Shown in pieces: positions 51,345 to 59,666 of a stretch of DNA of 64,000 nt (its first letter is position 1; every line of letters begins with the position of its first letter). The position numbers were made by a program, and so were the translations under genes. A model generated the notes under the pieces. The model saw nothing but the letters and a program-made list of their open reading frames with translations, searched no databases and was not told where the DNA came from. Where the stretch lies: the NCBI RefSeq assembly GCF_003143935.1, contig NZ_QFRX01000001.1:4815201-4879200 (forward strand), given 5' to 3'. The DNA is from Streptomyces sp. Act143. GTDB taxonomy: Bacteria > Actinomycetota > Actinomycetes > Streptomycetales > Streptomycetaceae.

Positions 51345-53603
51345 CTAGGCGAGCAGCGCCGGGATCGTCTCCTCGTGGGCCTTCTTCAGCTCCTCCAGGG
51401 AGAGCGCGAACTCGCCCTGGATCTCGACGGTTTCGCCGTCGACGACACCGATGCGGGTGACCGGCAGGCCCCGCGCACCGCACATGTCGTTGAAGCGGAC
51501 CTCCTCCGAGCGCGGCACGGCGACGACCGCGCGCCCCGCCGACTCCGAGAAGAGGAAGGTGAAGGCGTCGAGCCCGTCCGGTACGACCAGACGCGCGCCC
51601 TTGCCGCCGAGCAGCGCCGACTCCACGACCGCCTGGATCAGACCGCCGTCGGAGAGGTCGTGCGCGGAGTCGATCATGCCGTCGCGGGAGGCGGAGATCA
51701 GGATCTCGGCCAGCAGGCGCTCGCGCTCCAGGTCCACCTTCGGCGGCAGCCCGCCCAGGTGGTCGTGGACGACCTGCGACCACGCCGAGCCGCCGAACTC
51801 CTCACGGGTGTCGCCGAGGAGGTAGAGCAGCTGCCCCTCCTCCTGGAAGGCGACGGGCGTGCGGCGGGCGACGTCGTCGATGACGCCGAGCACCGCGACC
51901 ACGGGGGTCGGGTGAATGGCGACCTCGCCGGTCTGGTTGTAGAGCGAGACGTTGCCGCCGGTCACCGGGGTGCCCAACTGCTGGCAGGCGTCGGCCAGTC
52001 CGCGGATGGCCTCCGCGAACTGCCACATGACGGCCGGGTCCTCGGGCGAGCCGAAGTTCAGGCAGTCCGACACCGCGAGCGGCTTGGCGCCGGTGGTGGC
52101 GACGTTGCGGTACGCCTCCGCCAGCGCCAACTGGGCGCCGTGGTACGGGTCGAGCTTGGCGTAGCGGCCGTTGCCGTCCGTCGCGATGGCGACGCCGAGG
52201 CCGGTCTCCTCGTCGATGCGGATCATGCCCGAGTCCTCGGGCTGGGCCAGCACCGTGTTGCCCTGCACGAAGTGGTCGTACTGAGACGTGATCCACTTCT
52301 TGGATGCCTGGTTGGGGGACGACACGAGCTTCAGGACCTGCTGCTTCAGTTCCTCCGAAGTCGCGGGCCGGGGAAGCCTGCCGGCGTCGTCCGCCTGGAG
52401 CTCGTCCTGCCAGGCCGGGCGGGCGTAGGGGCGCTCGTAGACCGGGCCGTCGTGCGCGACCGTGCGCGGGTCGACGTCGACGATCTTGCCGCCGTGCCAG
52501 AAGATCTCCAGCCGGTCGCCGTCCGTGACCTCACCGATCACCGTGGCGATGACGTCCCACTTGTCGCAGATCTCCAGGAACCGGTCGACCTTCTCCGGCT
52601 CCACGACCGCGCACATGCGTTCCTGCGACTCACTCATGAGGATTTCCTCGGGAGAGAGGGTCGAGTCGCGCAGGGGGACGTCGTCGAGGGTGACGCGCAT
52701 GCCGCCGGAGCCGTTGGAGGCCAGCTCGCTGGTGGCGCAGGAGAGACCGGCGGCACCGAGGTCCTGGATGCCGACGACCAGCTTCTCCTGGAAGGCCTCC
52801 AGGGTGCACTCGATGAGGAGCTTCTCCTGGAAGGGGTCGCCGACCTGGACCGCGGGGCGCTTGGACGGCTTGGCGTCGTCGAAGGTCTCGGAGGCCAGGA
52901 TGGAGGCGCCGCCGATGCCGTCGCCGCCCGTGCGGGCCCCGTACAGGATGACCTTGTTGCCCGCGCCGGACGCCTTGGCGAGGTGGATGTCCTCGTGCCG
53001 CATGACGCCGATGGCACCGGCGTTGACCAGCGGGTTGCCCTGGTAGCAGGCGTCGAAGACGACCTCGCCGCCGATGTTGGGCAGGCCCAGGCAGTTGCCG
53101 TAGCCGCCGATGCCGGCGACGACACCCGGCAGCACCCGCTTGGTGTCGGGGTGGTCGGCGGCACCGAACCGCAGCGGGTCCACGACCGCCACCGGCCGGG
53201 CACCCATCGCGATGATGTCGCGCACGATGCCACCCACGCCCGTGGCCGCGCCCTGGTAGGGCTCGACGTAGGAGGGGTGGTTGTGCGACTCGACCTTGAA
53301 GGTGACCGCGTAGCCCTGGCCGACGTCGACGACACCGGCGTTCTCACCGATGCCGACGAGGAGGGCGTCGCTCTGCGGTGCCTTCTCGCCGAACTGGCGC
53401 AGGTGGACCTTGGAGGACTTGTACGAGCAGTGCTCGGACCACATGACCGAGTACATGGCCAGTTCCGCGCCGGTGGGGCGGCGGCCGAGGATCTCGACGA
53501 CCCTCTCGTACTCGTCCTTCTTCAGGCCGAGTTCGGCCCAGGGCAGCTCGACGTCGGGGGTCGCGGCCGCGTGCTCGACCGTGTCCAGAGGCGTCCGGCT
53601 CAT
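51345..53603 (-). CDS. purL: Phosphoribosylformylglycinamidine synthase, large subunit
   Basis: A 752-residue small-type PurL, the ATP-binding synthetase subunit that works with PurS and PurQ. The N-terminal SEHCSYKSSKVHLRQFGEKA and the SHNHPSYVEPYQGAATGVGG blocks are conserved; RMCAVVEPEK and the glycine-rich GLPPKVDLE regions follow. Its ATG at 53603 overlaps the purQ stop by four bases (ATGA), indicating translational coupling. It catalyses FGAR to FGAM with ammonia channelled from PurQ. Confidence 0.95.
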   Translation of the reverse strand: MSRTPLDTVEHAAATPDVELPWAELGLKKDEYERVVEILGRRPTGAELAMYSVMWSEHCSYKSSKVHLRQFGEKAPQSDALLVGIGENAGVVDVGQGYAVTFKVESHNHPSYVEPYQGAATGVGGIVRDIIAMGARPVAVVDPLRFGAADHPDTKRVLPGVVAGIGGYGNCLGLPNIGGEVVFDACYQGNPLVNAGAIGVMRHEDIHLAKASGAGNKVILYGARTGGDGIGGASILASETFDDAKPSKRPAVQVGDPFQEKLLIECTLEAFQEKLVVGIQDLGAAGLSCATSELASNGSGGMRVTLDDVPLRDSTLSPEEILMSESQERMCAVVEPEKVDRFLEICDKWDVIATVIGEVTDGDRLEIFWHGGKIVDVDPRTVAHDGPVYERPYARPAWQDELQADDAGRLPRPATSEELKQQVLKLVSSPNQASKKWITSQYDHFVQGNTVLAQPEDSGMIRIDEETGLGVAIATDGNGRYAKLDPYHGAQLALAEAYRNVATTGAKPLAVSDCLNFGSPEDPAVMWQFAEAIRGLADACQQLGTPVTGGNVSLYNQTGEVAIHPTPVVAVLGVIDDVARRTPVAFQEEGQLLYLLGDTREEFGGSAWSQVVHDHLGGLPPKVDLERERLLAEILISASRDGMIDSAHDLSDGGLIQAVVESALLGGKGARLVVPDGLDAFTFLFSESAGRAVVAVPRSEEVRFNDMCGARGLPVTRIGVVDGETVEIQGEFALSLEELKKAHEETIPALLA

Positions 53604-54280
53604 GCGTTGACCAGCTTCTTGAGGATCGAGGTGAAGAAGGGGAGGCCGTCGGTGCGGCCCGACCCGATGAGCGGCTCGACGGCGTGCTCCGGGTGCGGCA
53701 TGAGGCCCACGACGTTGCCGGCCTCGTTGGTGATGCCCGCGATGTCGTTGAGCGAGCCGTTGGGGTTGAAGTCCAGGTAGCGGAACGCCACCCGGCCCTC
53801 GGCCTCCAGCTTGTCCAGCGTGTACTGGTCGGCCACATAGCGGCCGTCCATGTTCTTCAGCGGGATGTGGATCTCCTGGCCGGCGGTGTAGTCGCTGGTC
53901 CAGGACGTCTCCGCGTTCTCCACCCGCAGCTTCTGGTCGCGGCAGATGAAGTGCAGGTGGTCGTTGCCGAGCATCCCGCCGGGCAGCAGGTGCGCCTCGG
54001 TGAGGATCTGGAAGCCGTTGCAGATACCGAGGACCGGCAGGCCGGCCTTCGCCTGCTCGATGACCGACTCCATCACGGGCGAGAAGCGGGAGATGGCGCC
54101 GGCCCGCAGATAGTCGCCGTAGGAGAAACCACCGGGGAGGACGACCGCGTCCACCTGGTGGAGGTCCTTGTCCTTGTGCCAGAGGGCGACCGGTTCGGCG
54201 CCCGCGAGGCGGATCGCGCGCTGGGTGTCCCGGTCGTCGAGACTCCCCGGGAAAGTGACGACGCCAATACGAGCGGTCAC
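53600..54280 (-). CDS. purQ: Phosphoribosylformylglycinamidine synthase, glutaminase subunit
   Basis: A 226-residue class I glutaminase. The nucleophile Cys is in VLGICNGFQIL, and the catalytic His/Glu pair is in MPHPEHAVEPLIG. The N-terminal VVTFPGSLDDRDTQRAI is typical. It supplies ammonia to PurL. The ATG at 54280 overlaps the purS stop by four bases. Middle gene of the purS-Q-L operon. Confidence 0.95.
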   Translation of the reverse strand: MTARIGVVTFPGSLDDRDTQRAIRLAGAEPVALWHKDKDLHQVDAVVLPGGFSYGDYLRAGAISRFSPVMESVIEQAKAGLPVLGICNGFQILTEAHLLPGGMLGNDHLHFICRDQKLRVENAETSWTSDYTAGQEIHIPLKNMDGRYVADQYTLDKLEAEGRVAFRYLDFNPNGSLNDIAGITNEAGNVVGLMPHPEHAVEPLIGSGRTDGLPFFTSILKKLVNA

Positions 54281-54540
54281 TTCGCCGCCTCCGCGACTTC
54301 TTCCACCTTCACCGTGAAGTCTTCGATCACGGTGTTGGCGAGGAAGGATTCCGCAAGATCATGGATGCGGGCGAGCGCGGCCTCGTCGACCGGCCCGTCA
54401 ACTTCCAGTTCGAAACGCTTTCCCTGACGGACGTCCGAGATGCCTTCGAAACCCAGACGCGGCAGTGCGCGCTGCACCGCCTGGCCCTGGGGGTCGAGGA
54501 TCTCCGGCTTGAGCATGACGTCGACTACGACGCGTGCCAC
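54277..54540 (-). CDS. purS: Phosphoribosylformylglycinamidine synthase, PurS subunit
   Basis: An 87-residue small subunit that bridges PurL and PurQ. VVVDVMLKPEILDPQGQAV and the GFEGISDVRQGKRFELEV block are hallmarks. The start is GTG 54540 with GGGAG six bases upstream; a longer frame to 54591 is not needed. It begins the operon, so the promoter lies in the gap upstream. Confidence 0.93.
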   Translation of the reverse strand: MARVVVDVMLKPEILDPQGQAVQRALPRLGFEGISDVRQGKRFELEVDGPVDEAALARIHDLAESFLANTVIEDFTVKVEEVAEAAK

Positions 54541-54856
54541 TGGCACTCCCGGTGTGTGGTGCTGAGCAAGGTTCCTGCGGGTGTCCTCCAACAGGCACCT
54601 TCAGACTACCCGCACAAAATTTCTACGCGCGTCGACTTGTAGGAAACTACGTGAGCGCCGTCACGATCAGGCATCCGGCCAGGGTATCCGGGCAGGTTTC
54701 GGGGCCGCGTTCACGAAAATTTCCGGGAAAGATCCGGGATCGACACCCGATACCTATTGCGCTCGGACACGCCAAAGGATTTAGTCGGGCTTCACATTGC
54801 ATTGCCGGGCACTGTACAAATGAATTGGCAAGTGCCGTAGGAAGGGACCGATATTC
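54541..54856. promoter_or_regulatory. Divergent promoter region between purS and the lsr2-like gene
   Basis: For the lsr2-like gene on the plus strand: TTCACA (54791-54796), an 18-base spacer, TACAAA (54815-54820), giving a ~30-base leader. For purS on the minus strand a TAGTCT (near 54603) could be a -10 box, but no good -35 was found. No PurR site or guanine riboswitch was recognised. No gene lies here. Confidence 0.5.
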
Positions 54857-55174
54857 GTGGCGCAGAAGGTCGTGGTCACTCTCTTTGACGACATCGACGG
54901 CTCGGAAGCGGCGGAAACGATCGCCTTCGGACTGGACGGCAAGTCGTACGAGATCGACCTGAATCAAGCGAATGCCAAGAAACTGCGTAAGGCCCTCGAG
55001 CCCTACGTGGAAGCCGGCCGGAAGCGGTCGAGGTCCGGCAAGGCGTACAAGCAGACCGAGGTGGCTCCCGACCCGGCGGCGGTCCGCGCCTGGGCCCAGG
55101 CCAACAAGATGGACGTGCCCGCCCGCGGCCGCATCCCCAAGAAGGTCTACGAGGCCTTCGCCGAGGCGCAGTAG
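54857..55174 (+). CDS. Lsr2-family nucleoid protein (LsrL-like)
   Basis: A 105-residue xenogeneic-silencer-type protein. The N-terminal dimerisation part is MAQKVVVTLFDDIDGSEAAE; the C-terminal DNA-binding part has the AT-hook-like RGR (VPARGRIPKKVYEAF). Streptomyces has two copies; from synteny this matches the SCO4076 (LsrL) paralogue rather than the main Lsr2. It would bind AT-rich DNA and dampen foreign genes. The GTG at 54857 has GAAGGGACC upstream and a clear promoter 40 bases before. Confidence 0.9.
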   Translation: MAQKVVVTLFDDIDGSEAAETIAFGLDGKSYEIDLNQANAKKLRKALEPYVEAGRKRSRSGKAYKQTEVAPDPAAVRAWAQANKMDVPARGRIPKKVYEAFAEAQ

Positions 55175-55296
55175 CCCCGTCGACGGCCGGTCACCCGCCC
55201 CTCGGGACAACCGACTTGCGCTGCACCCCTCCTGGTCGGCTAGAGTCTGGAGCACGCCGAGGGGCGAGGCCGAAAAGCCCAGCCCACGGAGTACAT

Positions 55297-55368
55297 GCGG
55301 GTGTAGTTCAGTAGCAGAACATCCCCCTTCCAGGGGGAAGGCGCAGTGTGCAATTCCTGTCACCCGCT
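55297..55368 (+). tRNA. tRNA-Gly (anticodon TCC)
   Basis: A 72-nt cloverleaf starting GCGGGTGTAGTTCAGTAGC; anticodon loop CTTCCAG. Confidence 0.93.
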
Positions 55369-55448
55369 CTGCATCACCGGTCCTGTGTCCCTTGTGGATC
55401 AGGTAGGCTGGTGCTCGCGCCGATCGGTGAGAGCCGGTCGGAGGCAAT

Positions 55449-55521
55449 GCGGACGTAGCTCAGTTGGTAGAGCGCAACCTTGCCAAGGTTGAGGTCGCGA
55501 GTTCGAGCCTCGTCGTCCGCT
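55449..55521 (+). tRNA. tRNA-Gly (anticodon GCC), copy 1
   Basis: A 73-nt cloverleaf starting GCGGACGTAGCTCAGTTGG; anticodon loop TTGCCAA. It is nearly identical to the tRNA at 59510-59582, differing mainly in the acceptor stem. Confidence 0.93.
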
Positions 55522-55531
55522 CCAGATCAAA

Positions 55532-55559
55532 GTCCCCGGCTTCGGCCGGGGGCTTTTTT
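55532..55559 (+). terminator. U-tract terminator of the tRNA-Gly pair
   Basis: GTCCCCGGC-TTCG-GCCGGGGGC followed by TTTTTT. Confidence 0.9.
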
Positions 55560-55590
55560 CATGCCCGCCCGATGTCCGGCCCCAGGCGTC

Positions 55591-55617
55591 TGACATATGT
55601 CATGCCGAGTGATGACA
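55591..55617 (+). promoter_or_regulatory. Likely DesR-type operator of the ABC/two-component operon
   Basis: TGACATATGTCA (55591-55602) is a perfect palindrome, and TGTCAT-N8-ATGACA (55598-55617) overlaps it. GTCAT/ATGAC half-sites are known for DesR-like regulators, and such a regulator is encoded at the end of this operon, so autoregulation is likely. Confidence 0.6.
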
Positions 55618-55660
55618 GCGCGCACTCCTGCCGGGTCCGGAGCGCCGGGACGCTTGGACC

Positions 55661-56617
55661 ATGGACACGAACACGAACGTGATTGAGGTCACCGACCTGC
55701 GACGCGTCTACGGGGGCGGGTTCGAAGCGGTCCGCGGGATCAGTTTCTCCGTGGCCCGCGGCGAGGTCTTCGCGCTGCTCGGCACCAACGGGGCCGGCAA
55801 GACCTCCACCGTCGAACTGCTGGAAGGGCTCGCCCGGCCGGCCGGGGGCCGGGTGCGGGTGCTCGGGCACGACCCCCACGCCGAGCGGGCCGTCGTACGG
55901 CCCCGGACCGGAGTGATGCTCCAGGAGGGCGGCTTTCCGTCCGAGCTGACCGTCGCCGAGACCGCGCGGATGTGGGCGGGGTGCGTGAGCGGGGCACGGC
56001 CGCCGCTCGAAGCGCTGGAGCTCGTCGGGCTCGCGCGCCGGAGCGACGTCCGCGTGAAGCAGTTGTCCGGAGGCGAGCGGCGGCGCCTGGACCTCGCGCT
56101 CGCGCTGCTCGGCCGGCCCGAGGTGCTGTTCCTCGACGAGCCGACGACCGGGCTCGACGCCGAAGGGCGCCGGGACACCTGGGAGTTGGTGCGGGCGCTG
56201 CGGGACGCCGGTACGACCGTGCTGCTGACCACGCACTACCTGGAGGAGGCCGAAGGCCTCGCCGACCGGCTCGCCATCCTCCACGAGGGGCGCATCGCGG
56301 CCCGCGGGACACCGGCCGAGGTGACGGCCGCGCAGCCCTCGCGGATCTCCTTCGAACTGCCCGAGGGGTACTTCGTGGGCGATCTGCCGCCGCTCGGGGA
56401 GCTGGGGGTACTGGCCCACGAGGTCGACGGGAGGGTCGTACGGCTGCGGACGCGGGAGCTGCAGCGGGCGGCGACCCGGGTGCTGGGCTGGGCGGAGGCG
56501 GCCGGGGTCGAGCTGCGGCGGCTCGATGTGCGGTCGGCCTCGCTGGAGGAGGCGTTCCTGGGGATCGCCGAGCGGATGCAGGCCGAGGGGACACAAGCCG
56601 AGGAGAAGGTGGCATGA
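55661..56617 (+). CDS. ABC transporter ATP-binding protein (exporter type)
   Basis: A 318-residue ATPase. Walker A is GTNGAGKTST at about residues 43-52, signature LSGGERRRLD, Walker B VLFLDEPTTGLD, and the switch His in LLTTHYLEEAEG. The C-terminal ~90 residues form the DrrA/YhaP-like accessory region. It powers the permease encoded next. Its stop overlaps the next ATG (ATGA), so the genes are coupled. The ATG at 55661 follows the operator palindrome by about 45 bases. Confidence 0.93.
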   Translation: MDTNTNVIEVTDLRRVYGGGFEAVRGISFSVARGEVFALLGTNGAGKTSTVELLEGLARPAGGRVRVLGHDPHAERAVVRPRTGVMLQEGGFPSELTVAETARMWAGCVSGARPPLEALELVGLARRSDVRVKQLSGGERRRLDLALALLGRPEVLFLDEPTTGLDAEGRRDTWELVRALRDAGTTVLLTTHYLEEAEGLADRLAILHEGRIAARGTPAEVTAAQPSRISFELPEGYFVGDLPPLGELGVLAHEVDGRVVRLRTRELQRAATRVLGWAEAAGVELRRLDVRSASLEEAFLGIAERMQAEGTQAEEKVA

Positions 56618-57390
56618 GCGAGGCTCTCAGCACGCCCGTCGGGCGGATCTCGGCGCTCGGCCGGGCCGAACTGACCCTGTTCCTGCGGAGCAAGGGCATG
56701 ATCTTCTCCGCGGTGTTCGTGCCGCTGATGCTGCCGTTCAGCGTGCGGGCGGTCGTCCAGGACATGGACCTGGCCGAGGCGGGGCTCAGCATGGGGCTGG
56801 TGCTGCTGCCCGGCGCCATCGGCTTCTCGCTGCTGTTCGCGGTGTACATGGCGCTCGTCGGCGTCTTCGTCGGGCGGCGCGAGGAACTCGTCCTCAAGCG
56901 GCTGCGCACCGGGGAACCGCGGGACGCGGAGATCCTCGCCGGGGCGGCGCTGCCCGCCGTCGCCACCGGGCTGCTGCAGTCGCTGCTGCTGGCGGTCGGC
57001 TGCTCCGTCCTGCTGGACGTGGCCGCGCCGAAGGCGGTCGCGCTCGCCGTCCTCGGGCTGCTGCTGGGCCTGGTGATCTGCGCGTCCCTCGCCGCCGTCA
57101 CCGCGAGCTTCACCCGGACCGTGGAGAGCGCACAGGTCACCGGGGTACCGATGATGCTGGTCACGATGGCGGGCTCCGGGGTGATGGTGCCGCTGGAGAT
57201 GCTGCCGGACCGGCTGGCCTCGTTCTGCGAGCTGCTCCCGCTCAGCCCGGTGATCACGCTGGTGCGCGGCGGCTGGAGCGGGGACCTCTCGGCGTACGAG
57301 GCGCTGGGGGCCGCGCTGACCGCGCTGGCCTGGGTCGCGCTGGGCGTGTTTGCTGTACGGCGGTGGTTCCGGTGGGAACCGCGGCGCTGA
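56614..57390 (+). CDS. ABC transporter permease
   Basis: A 258-residue ABC2-type membrane protein with six predicted helices and no ATPase motif. Its ATG overlaps the stop of the ATPase gene by four bases, with GGAGAAGG upstream. Together they form an exporter of the DrrAB type; substrate unknown (antibiotics, peptides or lipids are typical). It precedes the histidine kinase. Confidence 0.9.
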   Translation: MSEALSTPVGRISALGRAELTLFLRSKGMIFSAVFVPLMLPFSVRAVVQDMDLAEAGLSMGLVLLPGAIGFSLLFAVYMALVGVFVGRREELVLKRLRTGEPRDAEILAGAALPAVATGLLQSLLLAVGCSVLLDVAAPKAVALAVLGLLLGLVICASLAAVTASFTRTVESAQVTGVPMMLVTMAGSGVMVPLEMLPDRLASFCELLPLSPVITLVRGGWSGDLSAYEALGAALTALAWVALGVFAVRRWFRWEPRR

Positions 57391-57398
57391 GCAGGGGG

Positions 57399-58709
57399 AT
57401 GGACTTGGGGGGCATGGGGGACGTGGAGGACCGGGAGTCGAGCCGGCCGCGGGGCTGGTGGCGGCGGGGCTGGTGGCGGCGGAAGAGCACGCCGGCCAAG
57501 GTCGAGACGTACACCCGGTGGTCGTTCCATTTCTTCGCGGTGATCGAGGTCGCCGCGGTCGGGCTGCCGCTGCTCGGTGCGATGCCGCTCTGGCTCGCGG
57601 CACTGCTGCTCACGCTGGTGACCGTGCACGCCGTGACCTGTGCGGTGACCGCGTCGCGGGCGCTGGACTGGACGCGCGGGCGCCGCGGACAGCCCGTCCA
57701 CATGCTGTGGACACTCGGCACGGTCACCGCCGTGGTCGCCGCCACGGCGATCGGCGTCGTCGAGCGCGGCCCGGGCGGGGACGACGTCGACACCGCGGTC
57801 GGCGGGATGTTCGGGGTGGTCCTGATCTTCGGCGCGGGCGTCATGGCCCTGGGGGTCCGCAGGCGGCGGCGGGTGTTCGCCGTGGTGAGCGGTTTCGCCG
57901 GCGGCGCGGTGCTCGGCGGGTTCCCGCTGGGCGTCGCCCTGCCGACCGCGCTGGCGACCGGGGTCGCGGTGCTGCTCGGCGGCGGGTTCCTCGCCTTCAC
58001 CTCCGTCTTCTCCGTGTGGCTCCTCAACGCCGTCTACGAACTCGACGAGGCCCGCGAGACCCGGGCCCGGCTCGCCGTCGCCGAGGAACGGCTGCGGTTC
58101 GGCCGTGATCTGCACGACGTGGTGGGGCGGAACCTCGCGGTGATCGCGCTGAAGAGCGAGCTGGCCGTGCAGTTGGCGCACCGGGGCCGTCACGAGGCGG
58201 TGGACCAGATGACCGAGGTGCAGCGGATCGCGCACGACACCCAGCGCGAGGTGCGGGAGGTCGTACGGGGGTACCGGGACGCCGATCTCGGGGTCGAACT
58301 GATCGGTGCGCAGGGTGTGTTGCGGGCCGCCGGGATCGAGTGCGAGGTGACCGGCCAGGCCGCGGGGCTGCCCGCCGAGGTGCAGTCGGCGCTCGGCTGG
58401 GTGGTCCGGGAGGCCACCACGAACGTCCTGCGGCACGGCGACGCCCAGCGGTGCACGGTGGCCGTGCGCAGATCGGAGGACGGTGTGGTGCTGACGGTGG
58501 AGAACGACGGCGCCGCCGGGCCCCCGGGCCCGGGCGGCTCCACGCGGGACAGGCCCGGGCGGGGCGGGTCCGCACAGGGTCGGGGCGGATCCGGACTCGC
58601 CGGGCTGCGCGAGCGGCTGGCGGCGGTGGACGGGACGCTGGAGGCGGGTCCCGTGCGGGAGGGTGTGTTCCGGCTGGTGGCTCAGGTGCCGACGGGGGTG
58701 GTCTCGTGA
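57399..58709 (+). CDS. DesK-like sensor histidine kinase
   Basis: A 436-residue kinase with four to six N-terminal helices (residues ~45-215) and no extracytoplasmic domain, so it senses within the membrane. The HisKA_3 motif is GRDLHDVVGRNLAVIALKSE; the ATPase has an N box VVREATTNVLRHGDA and a G box GSGLAGLRERLAAVDG. It phosphorylates the response regulator encoded at 58878. Start codons at 57399 and 57414 are both possible. The gene ends in an 86-bp tandem duplication. Confidence 0.88.
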   Translation: MDLGGMGDVEDRESSRPRGWWRRGWWRRKSTPAKVETYTRWSFHFFAVIEVAAVGLPLLGAMPLWLAALLLTLVTVHAVTCAVTASRALDWTRGRRGQPVHMLWTLGTVTAVVAATAIGVVERGPGGDDVDTAVGGMFGVVLIFGAGVMALGVRRRRRVFAVVSGFAGGAVLGGFPLGVALPTALATGVAVLLGGGFLAFTSVFSVWLLNAVYELDEARETRARLAVAEERLRFGRDLHDVVGRNLAVIALKSELAVQLAHRGRHEAVDQMTEVQRIAHDTQREVREVVRGYRDADLGVELIGAQGVLRAAGIECEVTGQAAGLPAEVQSALGWVVREATTNVLRHGDAQRCTVAVRRSEDGVVLTVENDGAAGPPGPGGSTRDRPGRGGSAQGRGGSGLAGLRERLAAVDGTLEAGPVREGVFRLVAQVPTGVVS

Positions 58710-58869
58710 CCGCGGGGCTCGTTGCTCAGGCGCCGACGGGAAGGGTTGCGACCGGACGGCTGATGGCTCGGATGCTGACGGGGGTGGTCTCGTGACCGCG
58801 GGGCTCGTTGCTCAGGCGTTGACGGGAAGGGTTGTGACCGGACGGCTCATGGCTCAGGTGCCGGCGGGA
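58698..58869. repeat. 86-bp tandem duplication at the end of the kinase gene
   Basis: GTGGTCTCGTGACCGCGGGG recurs at 58698 and 58784, an 86-bp period, with a partial earlier copy at the end of the kinase gene (CTCAGGTGCCGACGGG at 58681, related copies at 58767 and 58853). The unit carries the last kinase codons (ending GVVS) and the stop, so these codons are echoed twice in the spacer before the response regulator. 86 is not a multiple of three. Confidence 0.85.
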
Positions 58870-58877
58870 GGGGGCTC

Positions 58878-59486
58878 ATGACTGTGCGGCTGCTGCTCGC
58901 CGATGACGAGCATCTGATCCGGGGTGCGCTGGCGGCGCTGCTGGCTCTGGAGGACGATCTGGCGGTGGTCGCCGAGGCCGCGTCCGGTCCCGAGGCGCTG
59001 GCGATGGCCCGGGCGCACGAGCCTGATGTGGCCGTGCTCGATCTTCAGACGCCCGGAGCGGACGGTGTGAAGGTCGCCACATCGCTGCGGGCCGAACTGC
59101 CCGGCTGCCGGGTGCTGATCGTGACCAGTCACGGGCGGCCCGGTCATCTGAAGCGGGCCCTTGAGGCGGGTGTGCGCGGGTTCGTCCCCAAGACCGTGAG
59201 CGCGCAGAAGCTCGCCGAGATCATCCGCACGGTGCACGCCGGAAACCGTTACGTGGACCCCGAGTTGGCCGCCGACGCGATCTCCGCCGGGGACTCCCCG
59301 CTGACCGTGCGCGAGGCCGAGGTGCTGGAACTCGCCGCCGACGGGGCGCCCGTCGCGGAGATCGCCGAGCGGGCCGCGCTGTCCCAGGGGACCGTACGGA
59401 ACTATCTGTCGTCGGCCGTCTCCAAGCTCGGTGCGGAGAACCGGCACGCGGCCGTGCGTCTCGCGCGGGAGCGAGGTTGGGTATAG
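58878..59486 (+). CDS. DesR/NarL-type response regulator
   Basis: A 202-residue regulator. The receiver (residues 1-120) has the acidic pocket DDEHL, phospho-acceptor Asp55 in VAVLDLQTPGADG, and Lys in VPKT. The C-terminal LuxR HTH reads LTVREAEVLELAADGAPVAE then ALSQGTVRNYLSSAVSKL. With the DesK-like kinase and ABC exporter it forms a self-controlled operon; the palindrome at 55591 is its probable target. The ATG at 58878 has GGCGGGAGGGGG before it. Confidence 0.9.
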   Translation: MTVRLLLADDEHLIRGALAALLALEDDLAVVAEAASGPEALAMARAHEPDVAVLDLQTPGADGVKVATSLRAELPGCRVLIVTSHGRPGHLKRALEAGVRGFVPKTVSAQKLAEIIRTVHAGNRYVDPELAADAISAGDSPLTVREAEVLELAADGAPVAEIAERAALSQGTVRNYLSSAVSKLGAENRHAAVRLARERGWV

Positions 59487-59487
59487 T
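59482..59487 (+). promoter_or_regulatory. -10 element of the third tRNA-Gly, overlapping the regulator stop codon
   Basis: TATAGT at 59482-59487 covers the response-regulator stop codon and lies 22 bases before the tRNA; the -35 is not clear. Confidence 0.5.
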
Positions 59488-59509
59488 GGGCATCGCGCTT
59501 CGGCGCACT

Positions 59510-59582
59510 GCGAACGTAGCTCAGTTGGTAGAGCGCAACCTTGCCAAGGTTGAGGTCGCGAGTTCGAACCTCGTCGTTCGCT
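59510..59582 (+). tRNA. tRNA-Gly (anticodon GCC), copy 2
   Basis: A 73-nt cloverleaf starting GCGAACGTAGCTCAGTTGG; anticodon loop TTGCCAA. The acceptor stem differs from copy 1 by compensated changes. Confidence 0.93.
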
Positions 59583-59588
59583 CCATGT

Positions 59589-59618
59589 GAAAGCCCCCGG
59601 TTCCGGCCGGGGGCTTTC
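59589..59618 (+). terminator. Terminator of tRNA-Gly copy 2
   Basis: GAAAGCCCCCGG and CCGGGGGCTTTC form a perfect 12-bp stem; it may also serve purC from the other side. Confidence 0.8.
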
Positions 59619-59666
59619 GCGTTGGGTCGGTGCGGTGGCCCCCGGTTTCCCGGGGGCCCGCCTGTG

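Noticed and set aside
51375..53780. 801-residue plus-strand frame opposite purL
   Set aside because: Antisense shadow of a conserved enzyme.
55399..55596. Small minus-strand frame reading SNSRPQPWQGCALPTELRP
   Set aside because: It is the familiar artefact of translating the complement of a tRNA (here tRNA-Gly) in public annotations.
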